NCBI RefSeq assembly: GCF_001639105.2
Contig: NZ_CP015285.1
Coordinates: forward strand, 488,501-552,500
DNA: 64,000 nucleotides
Direction of reading: 5' to 3'
From: Azospirillum humicireducens
GTDB lineage: Bacteria > Pseudomonadota > Alphaproteobacteria > Azospirillales > Azospirillaceae
Shown: positions 35,383 through 43,537 of the stretch, in pieces
Numbering within the stretch: the first letter of the stretch is position 1
Layout of the letters: each line of letters begins with the position of its first letter
Position numbers and translations under genes: made by a program
The notes under the pieces: model-generated
Database searches by the model: none
What the model saw: the letters and a program-made list of their open reading frames with translations, nothing else
Told to the model about the DNA's origin: nothing

Positions 35383-36447
35383 ATGGCAACCGTTGAAATC
35401 CGCGACGTCCGCAAATCCTACGGGCCGGTCGAAGCGATCAAGGGCATCGACATCGCGATCCGCGATGGCGAGTTCCTCGTCCTGCTGGGGCCGTCCGGCT
35501 GCGGCAAGTCCACCCTGTTGCGCATGGTCGCCGGGCTGGAGGGCATCACCGGCGGCGAGATCGCCATCGGCGGGCGCGTGGTCAACACTCTGGAACCCAA
35601 GGACCGCGACATCGCGATGGTGTTCCAGAACTATGCGCTCTACCCGCACATGACGGTCTTCGACAACATGGCCTACGGCCTGAAGATCCGCGGGATCCCG
35701 AAGGCGGAGATCCGCGCCCGCGTCGACAAGGCGGCGGAAATCCTGGAATTGGGCCGCTTCCTCGACCGCCGGCCGAGCCAGCTGTCGGGCGGCCAGCGCC
35801 AGCGCGTCGCCATGGGCCGCGCCATCGTGCGCGAACCCGCCGCCTTCCTGTTCGACGAGCCGCTGTCCAACCTGGACGCCAAGCTGCGCACCCAGATGCG
35901 GGTGGAGATCAAGCGGCTGCAGGACCGCCTGCGCATCACCAGCCTCTACGTCACCCATGACCAGGTGGAGGCGATGACGCTGGCCGACCGCATCCTGGTG
36001 ATGAACCATGGCGTCGCCGAACAGATCGGCACGCCCTTGGAAGTCTATCAGCGCCCGGCCAGCCTGTTCGTCGCCGGCTTCATCGGCTCCCCGCCGATGA
36101 ATGTTCTGGACGGCCGCATCGACGACCGCGGCGAGGCGGTGCTGGTGCCCGGTGGCCAGCGCCTGACCCTGCCGCAGCCGCGCCCGACCGATGCCGGCCG
36201 GCCGATCAAGCTGGGCATCCGCCCGGAGCATATGGCCGCCGCAGCGGACGGCTTCTCCATCGAGGTGGAACTGGTCGAGGCGCTGGGGGCCGACACGGTG
36301 GTCTATGGCCGCCTGCCGGACGGCGAGACGCTGCTGGTCCGCATGGCCGGCATTCCCATCGTGCGCGAGCGCGACCGCCTGACCGTTGCTCCGCAGGACG
36401 GTGCCCTGCACCTGTTCGACGCGGTGACCGGCCGCCGGATGGAGTGA
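35383..36447 (+). CDS. ugpC: sn-Glycerol-3-phosphate ABC transporter ATP-binding protein
   Basis: 354 aa. Walker [12 protein letters not shown] (about 38-48), ABC signature [13 protein letters not shown] (about 135), Walker [14 protein letters not shown], switch His in [11 protein letters not shown], and a C-terminal OB/TOBE domain (KLGIRPEHM) as in MalK/UgpC. It follows ugpE after 25 bp. Powers uptake of glycerol-3-phosphate, often induced by phosphate lack in relatives; no Pho box was identified here. Confidence 0.94.
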   Translation: MATVEIRDVRKSYGPVEAIKGIDIAIRDGEFLVLLGPSGCGKSTLLRMVAGLEGITGGEIAIGGRVVNTLEPKDRDIAMVFQNYALYPHMTVFDNMAYGLKIRGIPKAEIRARVDKAAEILELGRFLDRRPSQLSGGQRQRVAMGRAIVREPAAFLFDEPLSNLDAKLRTQMRVEIKRLQDRLRITSLYVTHDQVEAMTLADRILVMNHGVAEQIGTPLEVYQRPASLFVAGFIGSPPMNVLDGRIDDRGEAVLVPGGQRLTLPQPRPTDAGRPIKLGIRPEHMAAAADGFSIEVELVEALGADTVVYGRLPDGETLLVRMAGIPIVRERDRLTVAPQDGALHLFDAVTGRRME

Positions 36448-36458
36448 GAAGGAGTCCC

Positions 36459-36647
36459 TCAGAAATCCGAACAGCGCCCCTTGAACTCCCAGTCGCCGTA
36501 GCGGGTCGGCTCCGGTCCCTTCGGGCCGCCGATCTCGCCCGGCTTCTGCTCCGGGCCTTTCGTCTCGCTGGCGTCCGGAGCGGTCTCTCCGGTTGCCGCC
36601 TCGGTGGTGTCCTGCTGCGGCTTGGTCGGTTCGGTCATCATGTCCAT
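36459..36647 (-). CDS. DUF1674 protein (SdhAF4-like succinate dehydrogenase assembly factor)
   Basis: 62 aa. The C-terminus GGPKGPEPTRYGDWEFKGRC followed by SDF is the DUF1674 signature. The N-terminal part is acidic, Pro/Thr-rich and likely unfolded, as usual in the family. Eukaryotic members help flavinylated SDHA assemble. Three ATGs lie within 9 nt, so the start is 36647 or up to 9 nt later. It converges with ugpC, stops 11 bp apart, and diverges from htpX. Confidence 0.88.
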   Translation of the reverse strand: MDMMTEPTKPQQDTTEAATGETAPDASETKGPEQKPGEIGGPKGPEPTRYGDWEFKGRCSDF

Positions 36648-36664
36648 CGCGAAATTGCGGGCAT

Positions 36665-36696
36665 CTTGAACGCGGGCTCGGATAGGTCCCATATCT
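36665..36696 (+). promoter_or_regulatory. Sigma-32 (RpoH)-type promoter of htpX
   Basis: CTTGAA (36665-36670), 17-bp spacer, CCCATATCT (36688-36696), close to the alphaproteobacterial RpoH pattern CTTGAA-N17-CYTATNT. It lies about 45 bp before the htpX ATG. Heat-shock control of htpX is well known in E. coli. Confidence 0.55.
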
Positions 36697-36740
36697 CGGT
36701 TCGGAGCGGGTAACCCCGCTTCGGCCCATCCTGAACCGAT

Positions 36741-37751
36741 ATGGCGATCATGACCAGCTATCTGAAGACCACCATTCTCCTTGCCGGCCTGACGGCGATC
36801 TTCATGGCGGTCGGCTTCCTGCTGGGCGGCAAGACCGGCCTGATCATCGCCTTCGTCGTCGCCCTGGGCATGAACCTGTTCAGCTACTGGAACTCCGGCG
36901 ACATGGTGCTGTCGATGTACGGCGCCCGCGAGGTCGACGGCTATTCGGCGCCGGAGTTCCAGGGCATCGTCGCCCGGCTGGCGGAGCGCGCCGGCCTGCC
37001 GATGCCGCGCGTCTACATCATCGAGAACGATCAGCCCAACGCCTTCGCCACCGGCCGCGATCCGGAGCATGCGGCGGTCGCCGCCACCACCGGCCTGCTG
37101 CAGCGCCTGACGCCGGAGGAGATCGCCGGCGTGATGGCGCATGAGCTGGCCCATGTGAAGAACCGCGACACGCTGATCATGACGATCACCGCGACCATCG
37201 CCGGTGCGGTGTCGATGCTCGGCAATTTCGGCCTGTTCTTCGGCGCTTCCAGCAGCGACGAGCGCGGCGGCAACCCGCTGGGCATGGTGGGGGCGGTGCT
37301 GGCCGCCATCCTCGCCCCCATCGCCGCCACGCTGGTGCAGATGGCGATCAGCCGGACCCGCGAGTTCGAGGCCGACCGCATCGGCGCCGAGATCTGCGGC
37401 CGTCCCAGCTGGCTGGCCGATGCGTTGACCAACATCCACAACAGCGCCAACCACATCCCCAATTATCAGGCGGAGGCGCATCCGGCGACCGCCCACCTGT
37501 TCATCGCCAACCCCCTGAGCGGCGCCAGCATGGCCAGCCTGTTCTCCACCCACCCCGACATGGGCGAGCGGGTGGCGCGGCTGCGCGCGATGGCGGCCCA
37601 GGGAGGCGGTTTCAGCGGCGGCTTTGGGGCCGGCTTTGGGGGCGGCAACCACACCCCGCCGCGTGACGGCCGCTCTCCCTGGGGGGCTCCGCCGCAACAG
37701 GGCAGCCAGGGCGGCTTCATGCCGCAGAACCGCCGCGGCCCCTGGGGCTGA
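36741..37751 (+). CDS. htpX: Membrane zinc metalloprotease HtpX
   Basis: 336 aa. Two N-terminal helices (residues about 8-50), [14 protein letters not shown] as the HExxH motif near 135, two more helices around 150-200, and the third zinc ligand in [10 protein letters not shown]. The Gly/Phe-rich tail after about 290 ([14 protein letters not shown]) is longer than in E. coli (293 aa). Degrades misfolded inner-membrane proteins. Confidence 0.95.
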   Translation: MAIMTSYLKTTILLAGLTAIFMAVGFLLGGKTGLIIAFVVALGMNLFSYWNSGDMVLSMYGAREVDGYSAPEFQGIVARLAERAGLPMPRVYIIENDQPNAFATGRDPEHAAVAATTGLLQRLTPEEIAGVMAHELAHVKNRDTLIMTITATIAGAVSMLGNFGLFFGASSSDERGGNPLGMVGAVLAAILAPIAATLVQMAISRTREFEADRIGAEICGRPSWLADALTNIHNSANHIPNYQAEAHPATAHLFIANPLSGASMASLFSTHPDMGERVARLRAMAAQGGGFSGGFGAGFGGGNHTPPRDGRSPWGAPPQQGSQGGFMPQNRRGPWG

Positions 37752-37850
37752 TCTCCGGCGCGGTCGCTGGTAAAGGATTGCGCGCCGGATGGGTGGACGA
37801 TTACCCTTCCGGCCAGCGCTCAACCAAGACGGCCGCCAGGGGAAGCTTGC

Positions 37851-38783
37851 ATGTCCGAAGTCGCGAAATACCGCCTCGTCACCCGTTCCGATTTCGATGG
37901 GCTGGTCTGCGCCGTCCTGCTGAAGGATCTGGGCATCCTCGACGAGATCAAGTTCGTCCATCCCAAGGACATGCAGGACGGCAAGATCGAGATCTCCAGC
38001 CGCGACATCACCACCAACCTGCCTTATGTCGACGGCGCCCATCTGGTGTTCGACCATCATTTGTCGGAGACCTTGCGCGTCGGCGAAAAGGCGAACCACA
38101 TCATCGACCCCAAGGCACCGTCCGCCGCCCGCGTCGTCTATGATTATTACGGTGGGAAGGAGCGCTTCCCCACCATCTCCGACGAGATGATGGCAGCGGT
38201 CGATCAGGCCGACTCGGCGCAGTACCAGCGCGAGGACATCCTCAACCCGACCGGTTGGACTTTGCTGAACTTCATCATGGACGCGCGCACCGGGCTGGGC
38301 CGCTTCCGCGAGTTCCGGGTGTCGAACTACCAGCTGATGATGGACCTGATCGACTATTGCCGCAGCCATTCGATCGAGCAGATCCTGGAGCTGCCCGACG
38401 TGAAGGAGCGGGTGGAGCTCTACACCCAGCATGCCGAGCTGTTCGTCGACCAGCTGAAGCGCTGCGCCACCGTGCGCGGCAACGTCGTCGTGCTCGACCT
38501 TCGCAAGGAGGAGACGATCTATGCCGGCAACCGCTTCATGATCTACGCGCTGTTTCCCGACACCAACGTGTCCATCCATGTGCTGTGGGGCCTGAAGCAG
38601 CAGAACACCGTGCTGGCCTGCGGCAAGTCGATCCTGAACCGCAGCTCGAAGACCGACATCGGCCCGCTGATGCTGCAATATGGCGGCGGCGGGCATCAGG
38701 CGGCCGGCACCTGCCAGGTCGACAACGACCGGGCCGAAGAGGTACTGGAGGCCATCGTCGCCCGCATGCGGGCGGACGGCTGA
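37851..38783 (+). CDS. DHH/DHHA1 family phosphoesterase
   Basis: 310 aa. RSDFDGLVCA near residue 12, DHHLSE near 67, DQAD near 123 (metal ligands), and C-terminal GGGGHQAAGTC of the DHHA1 domain. Proteins of this layout are exopolyphosphatase-like or oligonucleotide/cyclic-dinucleotide phosphodiesterases; which one cannot be told. SD is GGGAAG 7-8 bases before the ATG. Confidence 0.88.
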   Translation: MSEVAKYRLVTRSDFDGLVCAVLLKDLGILDEIKFVHPKDMQDGKIEISSRDITTNLPYVDGAHLVFDHHLSETLRVGEKANHIIDPKAPSAARVVYDYYGGKERFPTISDEMMAAVDQADSAQYQREDILNPTGWTLLNFIMDARTGLGRFREFRVSNYQLMMDLIDYCRSHSIEQILELPDVKERVELYTQHAELFVDQLKRCATVRGNVVVLDLRKEETIYAGNRFMIYALFPDTNVSIHVLWGLKQQNTVLACGKSILNRSSKTDIGPLMLQYGGGGHQAAGTCQVDNDRAEEVLEAIVARMRADG

Positions 38784-38809
38784 CACCTCACCGACCGGGT
38801 CCTGAGCGA

Positions 38810-39544
38810 TTGAGCGCCTTTCCTCCCTTCCCCGATGGCACCCTGTTCGACGCCGGATGGCTGTCCGCCCTGTCCGACGAGGTGCCGCGGGCCGAGGCGC
38901 TCGACCGCGCCCGCCCGGTGGTCGCCGACGCCATCGCCCGCACCGACGCGGCCGGGGCGGCGGCGCTGGCCCGCATCGACGCGCTGGTGGCAGGCGCTGC
39001 GCTCGACGCCATCCCGGCGCTGCTGGTGGCCGAGACCCATGAGTTGCCGGAGGCTGCTGCGACGGCCGAACGCTCCATCCACGACCTGATGAGCCGCGTC
39101 GCCTACAAGCGGCGGGAACTGATGCCGCTGTTCCCGGATTTGATCGAGCGCGTCGCCGCCGTCCATGCCGCGGCGGCGCTGGCCTGTGGCACGTCGCGTT
39201 GGCGGCTGATGGCGTCGCGCGCCAGGCTTCAGCCGGGCCGGCCGTCCAGTCCGATCCAGGGTTCCGGCACCCGCTATGTGAAGAGCGACCGTTTCGACGC
39301 CCGCGCCGCCGAAAGCCTGCCCGCCATCGACCGCACCCGCGCCGACCGCATTTTGAAGCGGCTCGGAGAGGCCCCGGTGCCGGACGAACTGGAACTGCGC
39401 CCGCTGGATGACGGCGATGATCTCTGGACCATCAAGGCCGGCGGGACCAGCCGCTTCATCCTGCGGGTCGAGCGCGACCGGCGGGGGCCGTTCTACATGG
39501 TGGAGGATGTCGGGCCGCAGGCGTCCGGTCAAATGCCTGCCTAG
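38810..39544 (+). CDS. Hypothetical protein, 244 aa
   Basis: I recognise no family. Acidic, Ala/Arg-rich, helical for 100 residues (around VADAIARTDAAGAAALARI), with a C-terminal beta-like part (DDLWTIKAGGTSRFILRV). The frame is open upstream through the DHH gene; the TTG at 38810, shortly after the DHH stop, gives the most sensible start but has a weak ribosome site. It may be coupled to the DHH gene. Its end overlaps cobD by 4 bp on the opposite strand. Confidence 0.65.
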   Translation: MSAFPPFPDGTLFDAGWLSALSDEVPRAEALDRARPVVADAIARTDAAGAAALARIDALVAGAALDAIPALLVAETHELPEAAATAERSIHDLMSRVAYKRRELMPLFPDLIERVAAVHAAAALACGTSRWRLMASRARLQPGRPSSPIQGSGTRYVKSDRFDARAAESLPAIDRTRADRILKRLGEAPVPDELELRPLDDGDDLWTIKAGGTSRFILRVERDRRGPFYMVEDVGPQASGQMPA

Positions 39545-40524
39545 ATCCCCGCCACGCCCCACAGCAGCAGCGCCACCAGCCCGACCAGCAGCAATGCTGC
39601 GACCGCTGAGAGAGCGAGCGCTCGCCCGATGTCGGCAGGGGTGACGCGGGCGCGGCCGTCGCCGATCCAGCTTTCGGTGATGACCACACCGCCGTCGCGG
39701 TGTGGGCCGCCCAGCGCGAGGCCCAGGGCGCCCGCCATCGCCGCGATGGGCCAGCCCATGTTCAGCGACGGGTGCTTGCGCGCATCGCTGCGCAAAGTGC
39801 GGAAAGCGGCGCCGGCCTTGGCGGTGCCGATGAAGGGGGCGGCGATCGCCAGCAGCAGGCCGGCCAGCCGGGCGGGCAGGGCGTTCAGCGCGTCGTCCAG
39901 CGTCGCCGCGGTCGATCCGAAGCGGCCATGGCGGACTCCGGGGCTGCCCAGTGCGGCGTCGGCGCCGTCCATCGCGGTCCAGACGAACAGGCCCGGCACG
40001 CCGAGCAGGGCATAGGCGAAGACCGGTGCCACCAGCTTGCGGTCGAAGGCGCGGGCCGCCGCCTCCACCGCCGCACGGGCGATGCCGTGCTCGTCCAGGC
40101 CATAGACGTGGCGGCGGGTCAGCGACTGGATCGCCTCCTGGCCGGGAACCACCCCGCCGCTCTCCAGCGCGCGGCGCACCGCACGCACGCGGGTCCAGGC
40201 CGCCCGACCGCGCAGGCCGCAGAGCAGGGCCAGCAGTTCCAGCATCCAGCCGCGGCCAATGGAGCCGACCCATTCGACCGCCAGCCCCGCCGCCACGGCG
40301 ACGAGCAGCAGCGCCAGCACCACCAGCGCCCCGCGGAAAACCTGCGCCGAGGCGCCGCGCTCCGCCCGGTTCAGCCGGGCATCGGCGGCGTTGCAGAAGC
40401 GCCGCGCCAGCCCTGCCGGGTCGGGCAGGAGGCGGTCCAGCCAATCGCCGAACAGCGCGTCGATCCCCAGCGCCAGCAGCAGGAGAAGCAGCGGGCCGGG
40501 ACCGCCGAAAGCCGAACCGAACAT
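39541..40524 (-). CDS. cobD: Adenosylcobinamide-phosphate synthase CobD/CbiB
   Basis: 327 aa integral membrane protein with about five helices. GIDALFGDWLDRLLPDP at the N-terminus and HPSLNMGWPIAAMAGALGLALGG in the last third are CobD hallmarks. It joins the aminopropanol arm to adenosylcobyric acid in B12 synthesis. No other cob genes are nearby in the window, so it is set apart from the rest of the pathway. The WTAMDGADAA segment replaces the more usual form near residue 180. Confidence 0.8.
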   Translation of the reverse strand: MFGSAFGGPGPLLLLLLALGIDALFGDWLDRLLPDPAGLARRFCNAADARLNRAERGASAQVFRGALVVLALLLVAVAAGLAVEWVGSIGRGWMLELLALLCGLRGRAAWTRVRAVRRALESGGVVPGQEAIQSLTRRHVYGLDEHGIARAAVEAAARAFDRKLVAPVFAYALLGVPGLFVWTAMDGADAALGSPGVRHGRFGSTAATLDDALNALPARLAGLLLAIAAPFIGTAKAGAAFRTLRSDARKHPSLNMGWPIAAMAGALGLALGGPHRDGGVVITESWIGDGRARVTPADIGRALALSAVAALLLVGLVALLLWGVAGI

Positions 40525-40565
40525 GGCGTCTCCGCGGTCAGACGACGGGCATCAGCGGGCGCCGG

Positions 40566-41129
40566 TCATCGTGCGCCGGCTTGGCGCAGCAAGGTGCCGA
40601 CGCGGGCGTTGCGGCTTTCCTGCGCCCAGTTCAGCGCGGTGCGGCCGGTGAAGTCGGAGCGGTCGACCTTGGCGCCGGCCTTCAGCAGCCGCTCCACCAC
40701 GTCGGCGCGTCCGGCGCGGGCGGCGACCATCAGCGGGGTCATGCCCTCGCGGTTTTCCATATCGACCTTGGCGCCCTTCTTCAGCAGCAGCTCGATCAGG
40801 TCCGGGTTGCCGCTTTCGGCCGCGGCCAGCAGCGGGGTGTTGCCGGCCTTGTCGGCGCGGTTGACGTTGGCGCCGCTGTCCAGCAGCAGGCCGGCCATCG
40901 CCGGGCTGGACCGGTCCACCGCCGCCAGCAGGGCGGTCTTGCCGTGGATGTCGGCCTGGTTGGGGTTCTCGCCCCGCAACAGGGCGCCCTTCACCTTGGC
41001 GACGTCGCCATCGTTGACCGCCTGCATCAGCCCGGTGTCCTGGAACAGGCTGATCTGGGCGAGCGCCGGGGCGGCGGAGCCGGCGGACAGGCCGGCGACG
41101 AAGAGGGTGGCGAGCAGGAGCCGCTTCAT
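40566..41129 (-). CDS. Secreted ankyrin-repeat protein
   Basis: 187 aa. A signal peptide (MKRLLLATLFVAGLSAGSAAPALAQ, cut near 25) and then about five ankyrin repeats (GKTALLAAV, GNTPLLAAAESG, GMTPLMVAARAG, GRTALNWAQES). AAGGAAGGA lies upstream of the ATG at 41129. Probably a periplasmic binding partner; the target is unknown. Confidence 0.87.
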   Translation of the reverse strand: MKRLLLATLFVAGLSAGSAAPALAQISLFQDTGLMQAVNDGDVAKVKGALLRGENPNQADIHGKTALLAAVDRSSPAMAGLLLDSGANVNRADKAGNTPLLAAAESGNPDLIELLLKKGAKVDMENREGMTPLMVAARAGRADVVERLLKAGAKVDRSDFTGRTALNWAQESRNARVGTLLRQAGAR

Positions 41130-41245
41130 GGCGGGTGTCCTTCCTTGACAGCAGGGGTGCCGGATACTAGCCAAAAGACGGGCTACATTGCCAGATCGGC
41201 CTTGCCTGTTTTCTGTGCGCGGGCCGCATCGATCCGAGGACCGCC

Positions 41246-41392
41246 ATGCTCCGCAACCCGCTTGCCCGTCACATCGCGCTGTTCCTGCTGGTGAAGGCGG
41301 TGCTGATCGGGCTCGGCCTCTGGTGGTTCCTGGGCGCCATGCCGGAGCCGCGCGGCATCGTGCCGCCCCCGGCCGCCGCGGCGCGCTCCTGA
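41246..41392 (+). CDS. Small membrane protein, 48 aa, CydP-like
   Basis: The short frame MLRNPLARHIALFLLVKAVL... ends at the TGA at 41390-41392. GAGGA lies 6 bases before the ATG. One membrane helix (residues about 9-30) follows a basic start, and the LFLLVKAVLIGLGLWWFLG pattern resembles CydP-type small subunits of cytochrome bd oxidases. No cydAB is seen here. The name is tentative. Confidence 0.6.
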   Translation: MLRNPLARHIALFLLVKAVLIGLGLWWFLGAMPEPRGIVPPPAAAARS

Positions 41393-41500
41393 TCGACAGC
41401 CTCATCGCAAGCACGGACGGAACCATGTCCGGAACCTTGGACCCGGTTCGCGGTTGGATCCGGATTGTACGGACATCCTGCGAAGTGAAGGGGTGGAGGC

Positions 41501-42130
41501 ATGATCGAAAGCCGCAACCAGAATCCGGCCACAGTCGATTCCAGTGCCTGGACCGGAGACAGCGGAGGGGCGACGGACGCCACGGTGCGGGAGGCGGTGG
41601 CGATTCTCGACAGCCGCGAGTCCCTGCAGAAGGCCATCGACGACCTGACCCTGGCCGGTTTCCAGCGCCATGAGTTGAGCCTGCTGGCCAACGACGAGAC
41701 CATCCGCGAGCGGCTGGGGAGCGTGCCGGCCGACGTCGGCAACCTCGCCCACGATCCCGACGCCCCGCGGCAGGCTTACATCTCGCCGGAGGACATCGGC
41801 AGCGGCCAGGGTGCCGCCGTCGGCTTTCCCGCCTATGTCGGCGCCATCATCGCCACCGGCGCCGTGCTGGCGACCGGAGGGACGGCGCTCGCCGCCGCCG
41901 CCGCCGCTGCGGCCGCCGGGGTGGGCAGCGGGGCAGCGGGCTCCTTCCTGTCGCAATGGATCACCGACAAGCGCAACGAGCCGATGCTGCAGCATCTCGA
42001 CAAGGGCGGCATCCTGCTGTGGGTCAATGTCGGCGACGCCGCGCGCGAACGCATCGCGCTGGAGATCTTGAACCGCCACGCCGTCCAGCCGGCCGAAGTC
42101 CATGACGTGCGGCAGACCGGATCGGCGTGA
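41501..42130 (+). CDS. Hypothetical membrane-associated stress-type protein, 209 aa
   Basis: Residues 30-75 (REAVAILDSRESLQKAIDDLTLAGF) look like the start of general-stress/DUF1269-like proteins that read offset between helices. An Ala/Gly-rich hydrophobic hairpin follows (about 108-150), then GGILLWVNVGD and a short ferredoxin-like end (ALEILNRHAVQPAEVHDV). GGAGG lies 4 bases before the ATG. No fixed function known. Confidence 0.72.
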   Translation: MIESRNQNPATVDSSAWTGDSGGATDATVREAVAILDSRESLQKAIDDLTLAGFQRHELSLLANDETIRERLGSVPADVGNLAHDPDAPRQAYISPEDIGSGQGAAVGFPAYVGAIIATGAVLATGGTALAAAAAAAAAGVGSGAAGSFLSQWITDKRNEPMLQHLDKGGILLWVNVGDAARERIALEILNRHAVQPAEVHDVRQTGSA

Positions 42131-42139
42131 GGGCCGGCC

Positions 42140-43537
42140 TCATCCCCGCCGGCCGCGGCGGACCAGGGCCTCCTCGGTGAAATCGTCCGGCTTGAGCGGG
42201 GCGTCGAACTGCGGCGGCGGCAGGCCGTTGTCCATGCCGCGCGCGACATAGCGGTCGGCGGTCAGGTCGAAGGCGAACTCCACCGTCGGGACCAGGGCCG
42301 GGACCTGCCAGTGCGGGATCGGATGCGCCTCGGCGTAGCGCAGAAGCTCGCCCTTGCCGTTGTAATGCTCCGACGCCAGAATCTGCCAGCTGTCCTCGTC
42401 CAGGTAATAGGTGCGGTCGGGCAGGGAGTGCTGGAAGTTCGGCTTCAGCCTTGCATCCACCACCCAGACCCGATGCATCTCGTAGCGCAGGAATTGCGGG
42501 TTCGGATGGCCCGGCCACAGGATGTCCCGCGCCGTCAGGCCGGGGTTGGTCAGCCTTTGGGCGTTGTAGGGCATGTACATCTCGCGCCGCGTCACCAGCG
42601 TGAAGTCGAAGCGGTCGAGCGCGCCGCTGAACATGTCCAGCATGTCGGCGGTGCAGATGCCGCCCGTCACCGGGTCGGGCGTGTCATAGGCGAAGTCGGG
42701 CGCCCGCACCACCCGGCCGCGTTCACCCTCCCGTGCCCAGGCGCGGGTCCGTGCGGCGATGGGGTCGAGCGTCGACTGGACGATCAGGCTGTTTCCTGCC
42801 TGCTCCTTCGGCTCCAGGACGGTGCGGCGGTAGAGCAGCGGCGGTGCCGTGGCGTCTCCGGCGGCGTAGGGGGAGAGGAAATCCTCGCGCAGCCGGGTCT
42901 GCGTGCGTGCCCCGTCGGCGGACTGGACCATGGTCAGGCTGGTGCGCGTCACCCGCTCGCCGCGCCAGCGCAGCTTGTGGTTCCACATCGCCTGCACCCC
43001 GTTGGCCGGGATGGGAAAGGGTACGCCGACCGCCGCATCGCGAAGGACCAGGCCATTCGCCCCCAGCGAGGCCCGGTCGGCATTCGCCATCGACGCGTCA
43101 TAGATGCGTTGCGGAGCGGCGGCGCTGCGCCGGCTGAGGAACAGCGCCAGCTCGAAGCTCTCCGGGAATTTTTCCAGCAGCGCCAGTTGCCCTGCGGTCA
43201 GCCGGACCTTGTAGCGCTCGACATCGGCGGCACCGACTGTGAACCAGCGGACATCCTCGATGAAGGGATCGGGGGAGGGGCGGCCGGGCACATAGCCGCG
43301 CGGCGCCTGGGTCAATCCGCCGGTCCAGGCGGGGATCGCCCGTGTGCGGTTGCCGGCCCGCACCGCCCCGAAGGGTGTCAACTCCTCGCCCAGCCGCGGC
43401 ACGCCGACATCCGCCGGTGGATTCTGGACGGTCGCAGTCTGGGCCCGCAACGGTGATGCCGCCGTTGCGGCGGCGGTGCCCAGCAGGAAGCCGAGCGCCT
43501 CCCGCCGGCTGGGGTGGCGGGTCGTCGGATCGTTCAT
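42140..43537 (-). CDS. DUF1329 outer-membrane/periplasmic protein with Tat signal
   Basis: 465 aa. [18 protein letters not shown] is a twin-arginine signal with a cut near 32. The body has the DUF1329 pattern, with MWNHKLRW and [10 protein letters not shown] as parts. Relatives are LolA/LolB-fold proteins next to RND exporters. Here the ATG overlaps the stop of the upstream 899-aa kinase by 4 bp, so the three-gene set (46230 sensor, 43534 hybrid kinase, this gene) is one operon. Confidence 0.82.
   Translation of the reverse strand: MNDPTTRHPSRREALGFLLGTAAATAASPLRAQTATVQNPPADVGVPRLGEELTPFGAVRAGNRTRAIPAWTGGLTQAPRGYVPGRPSPDPFIEDVRWFTVGAADVERYKVRLTAGQLALLEKFPESFELALFLSRRSAAAPQRIYDASMANADRASLGANGLVLRDAAVGVPFPIPANGVQAMWNHKLRWRGERVTRTSLTMVQSADGARTQTRLREDFLSPYAAGDATAPPLLYRRTVLEPKEQAGNSLIVQSTLDPIAARTRAWAREGERGRVVRAPDFAYDTPDPVTGGICTADMLDMFSGALDRFDFTLVTRREMYMPYNAQRLTNPGLTARDILWPGHPNPQFLRYEMHRVWVVDARLKPNFQHSLPDRTYYLDEDSWQILASEHYNGKGELLRYAEAHPIPHWQVPALVPTVEFAFDLTADRYVARGMDNGLPPPQFDAPLKPDDFTEEALVRRGRRG

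Noticed and set aside
36459-38786. 775-codon minus-strand frame across htpX and the DHH gene
   Set aside because: Only its last 62 codons are real (DUF1674); the rest is antisense to two sure genes.
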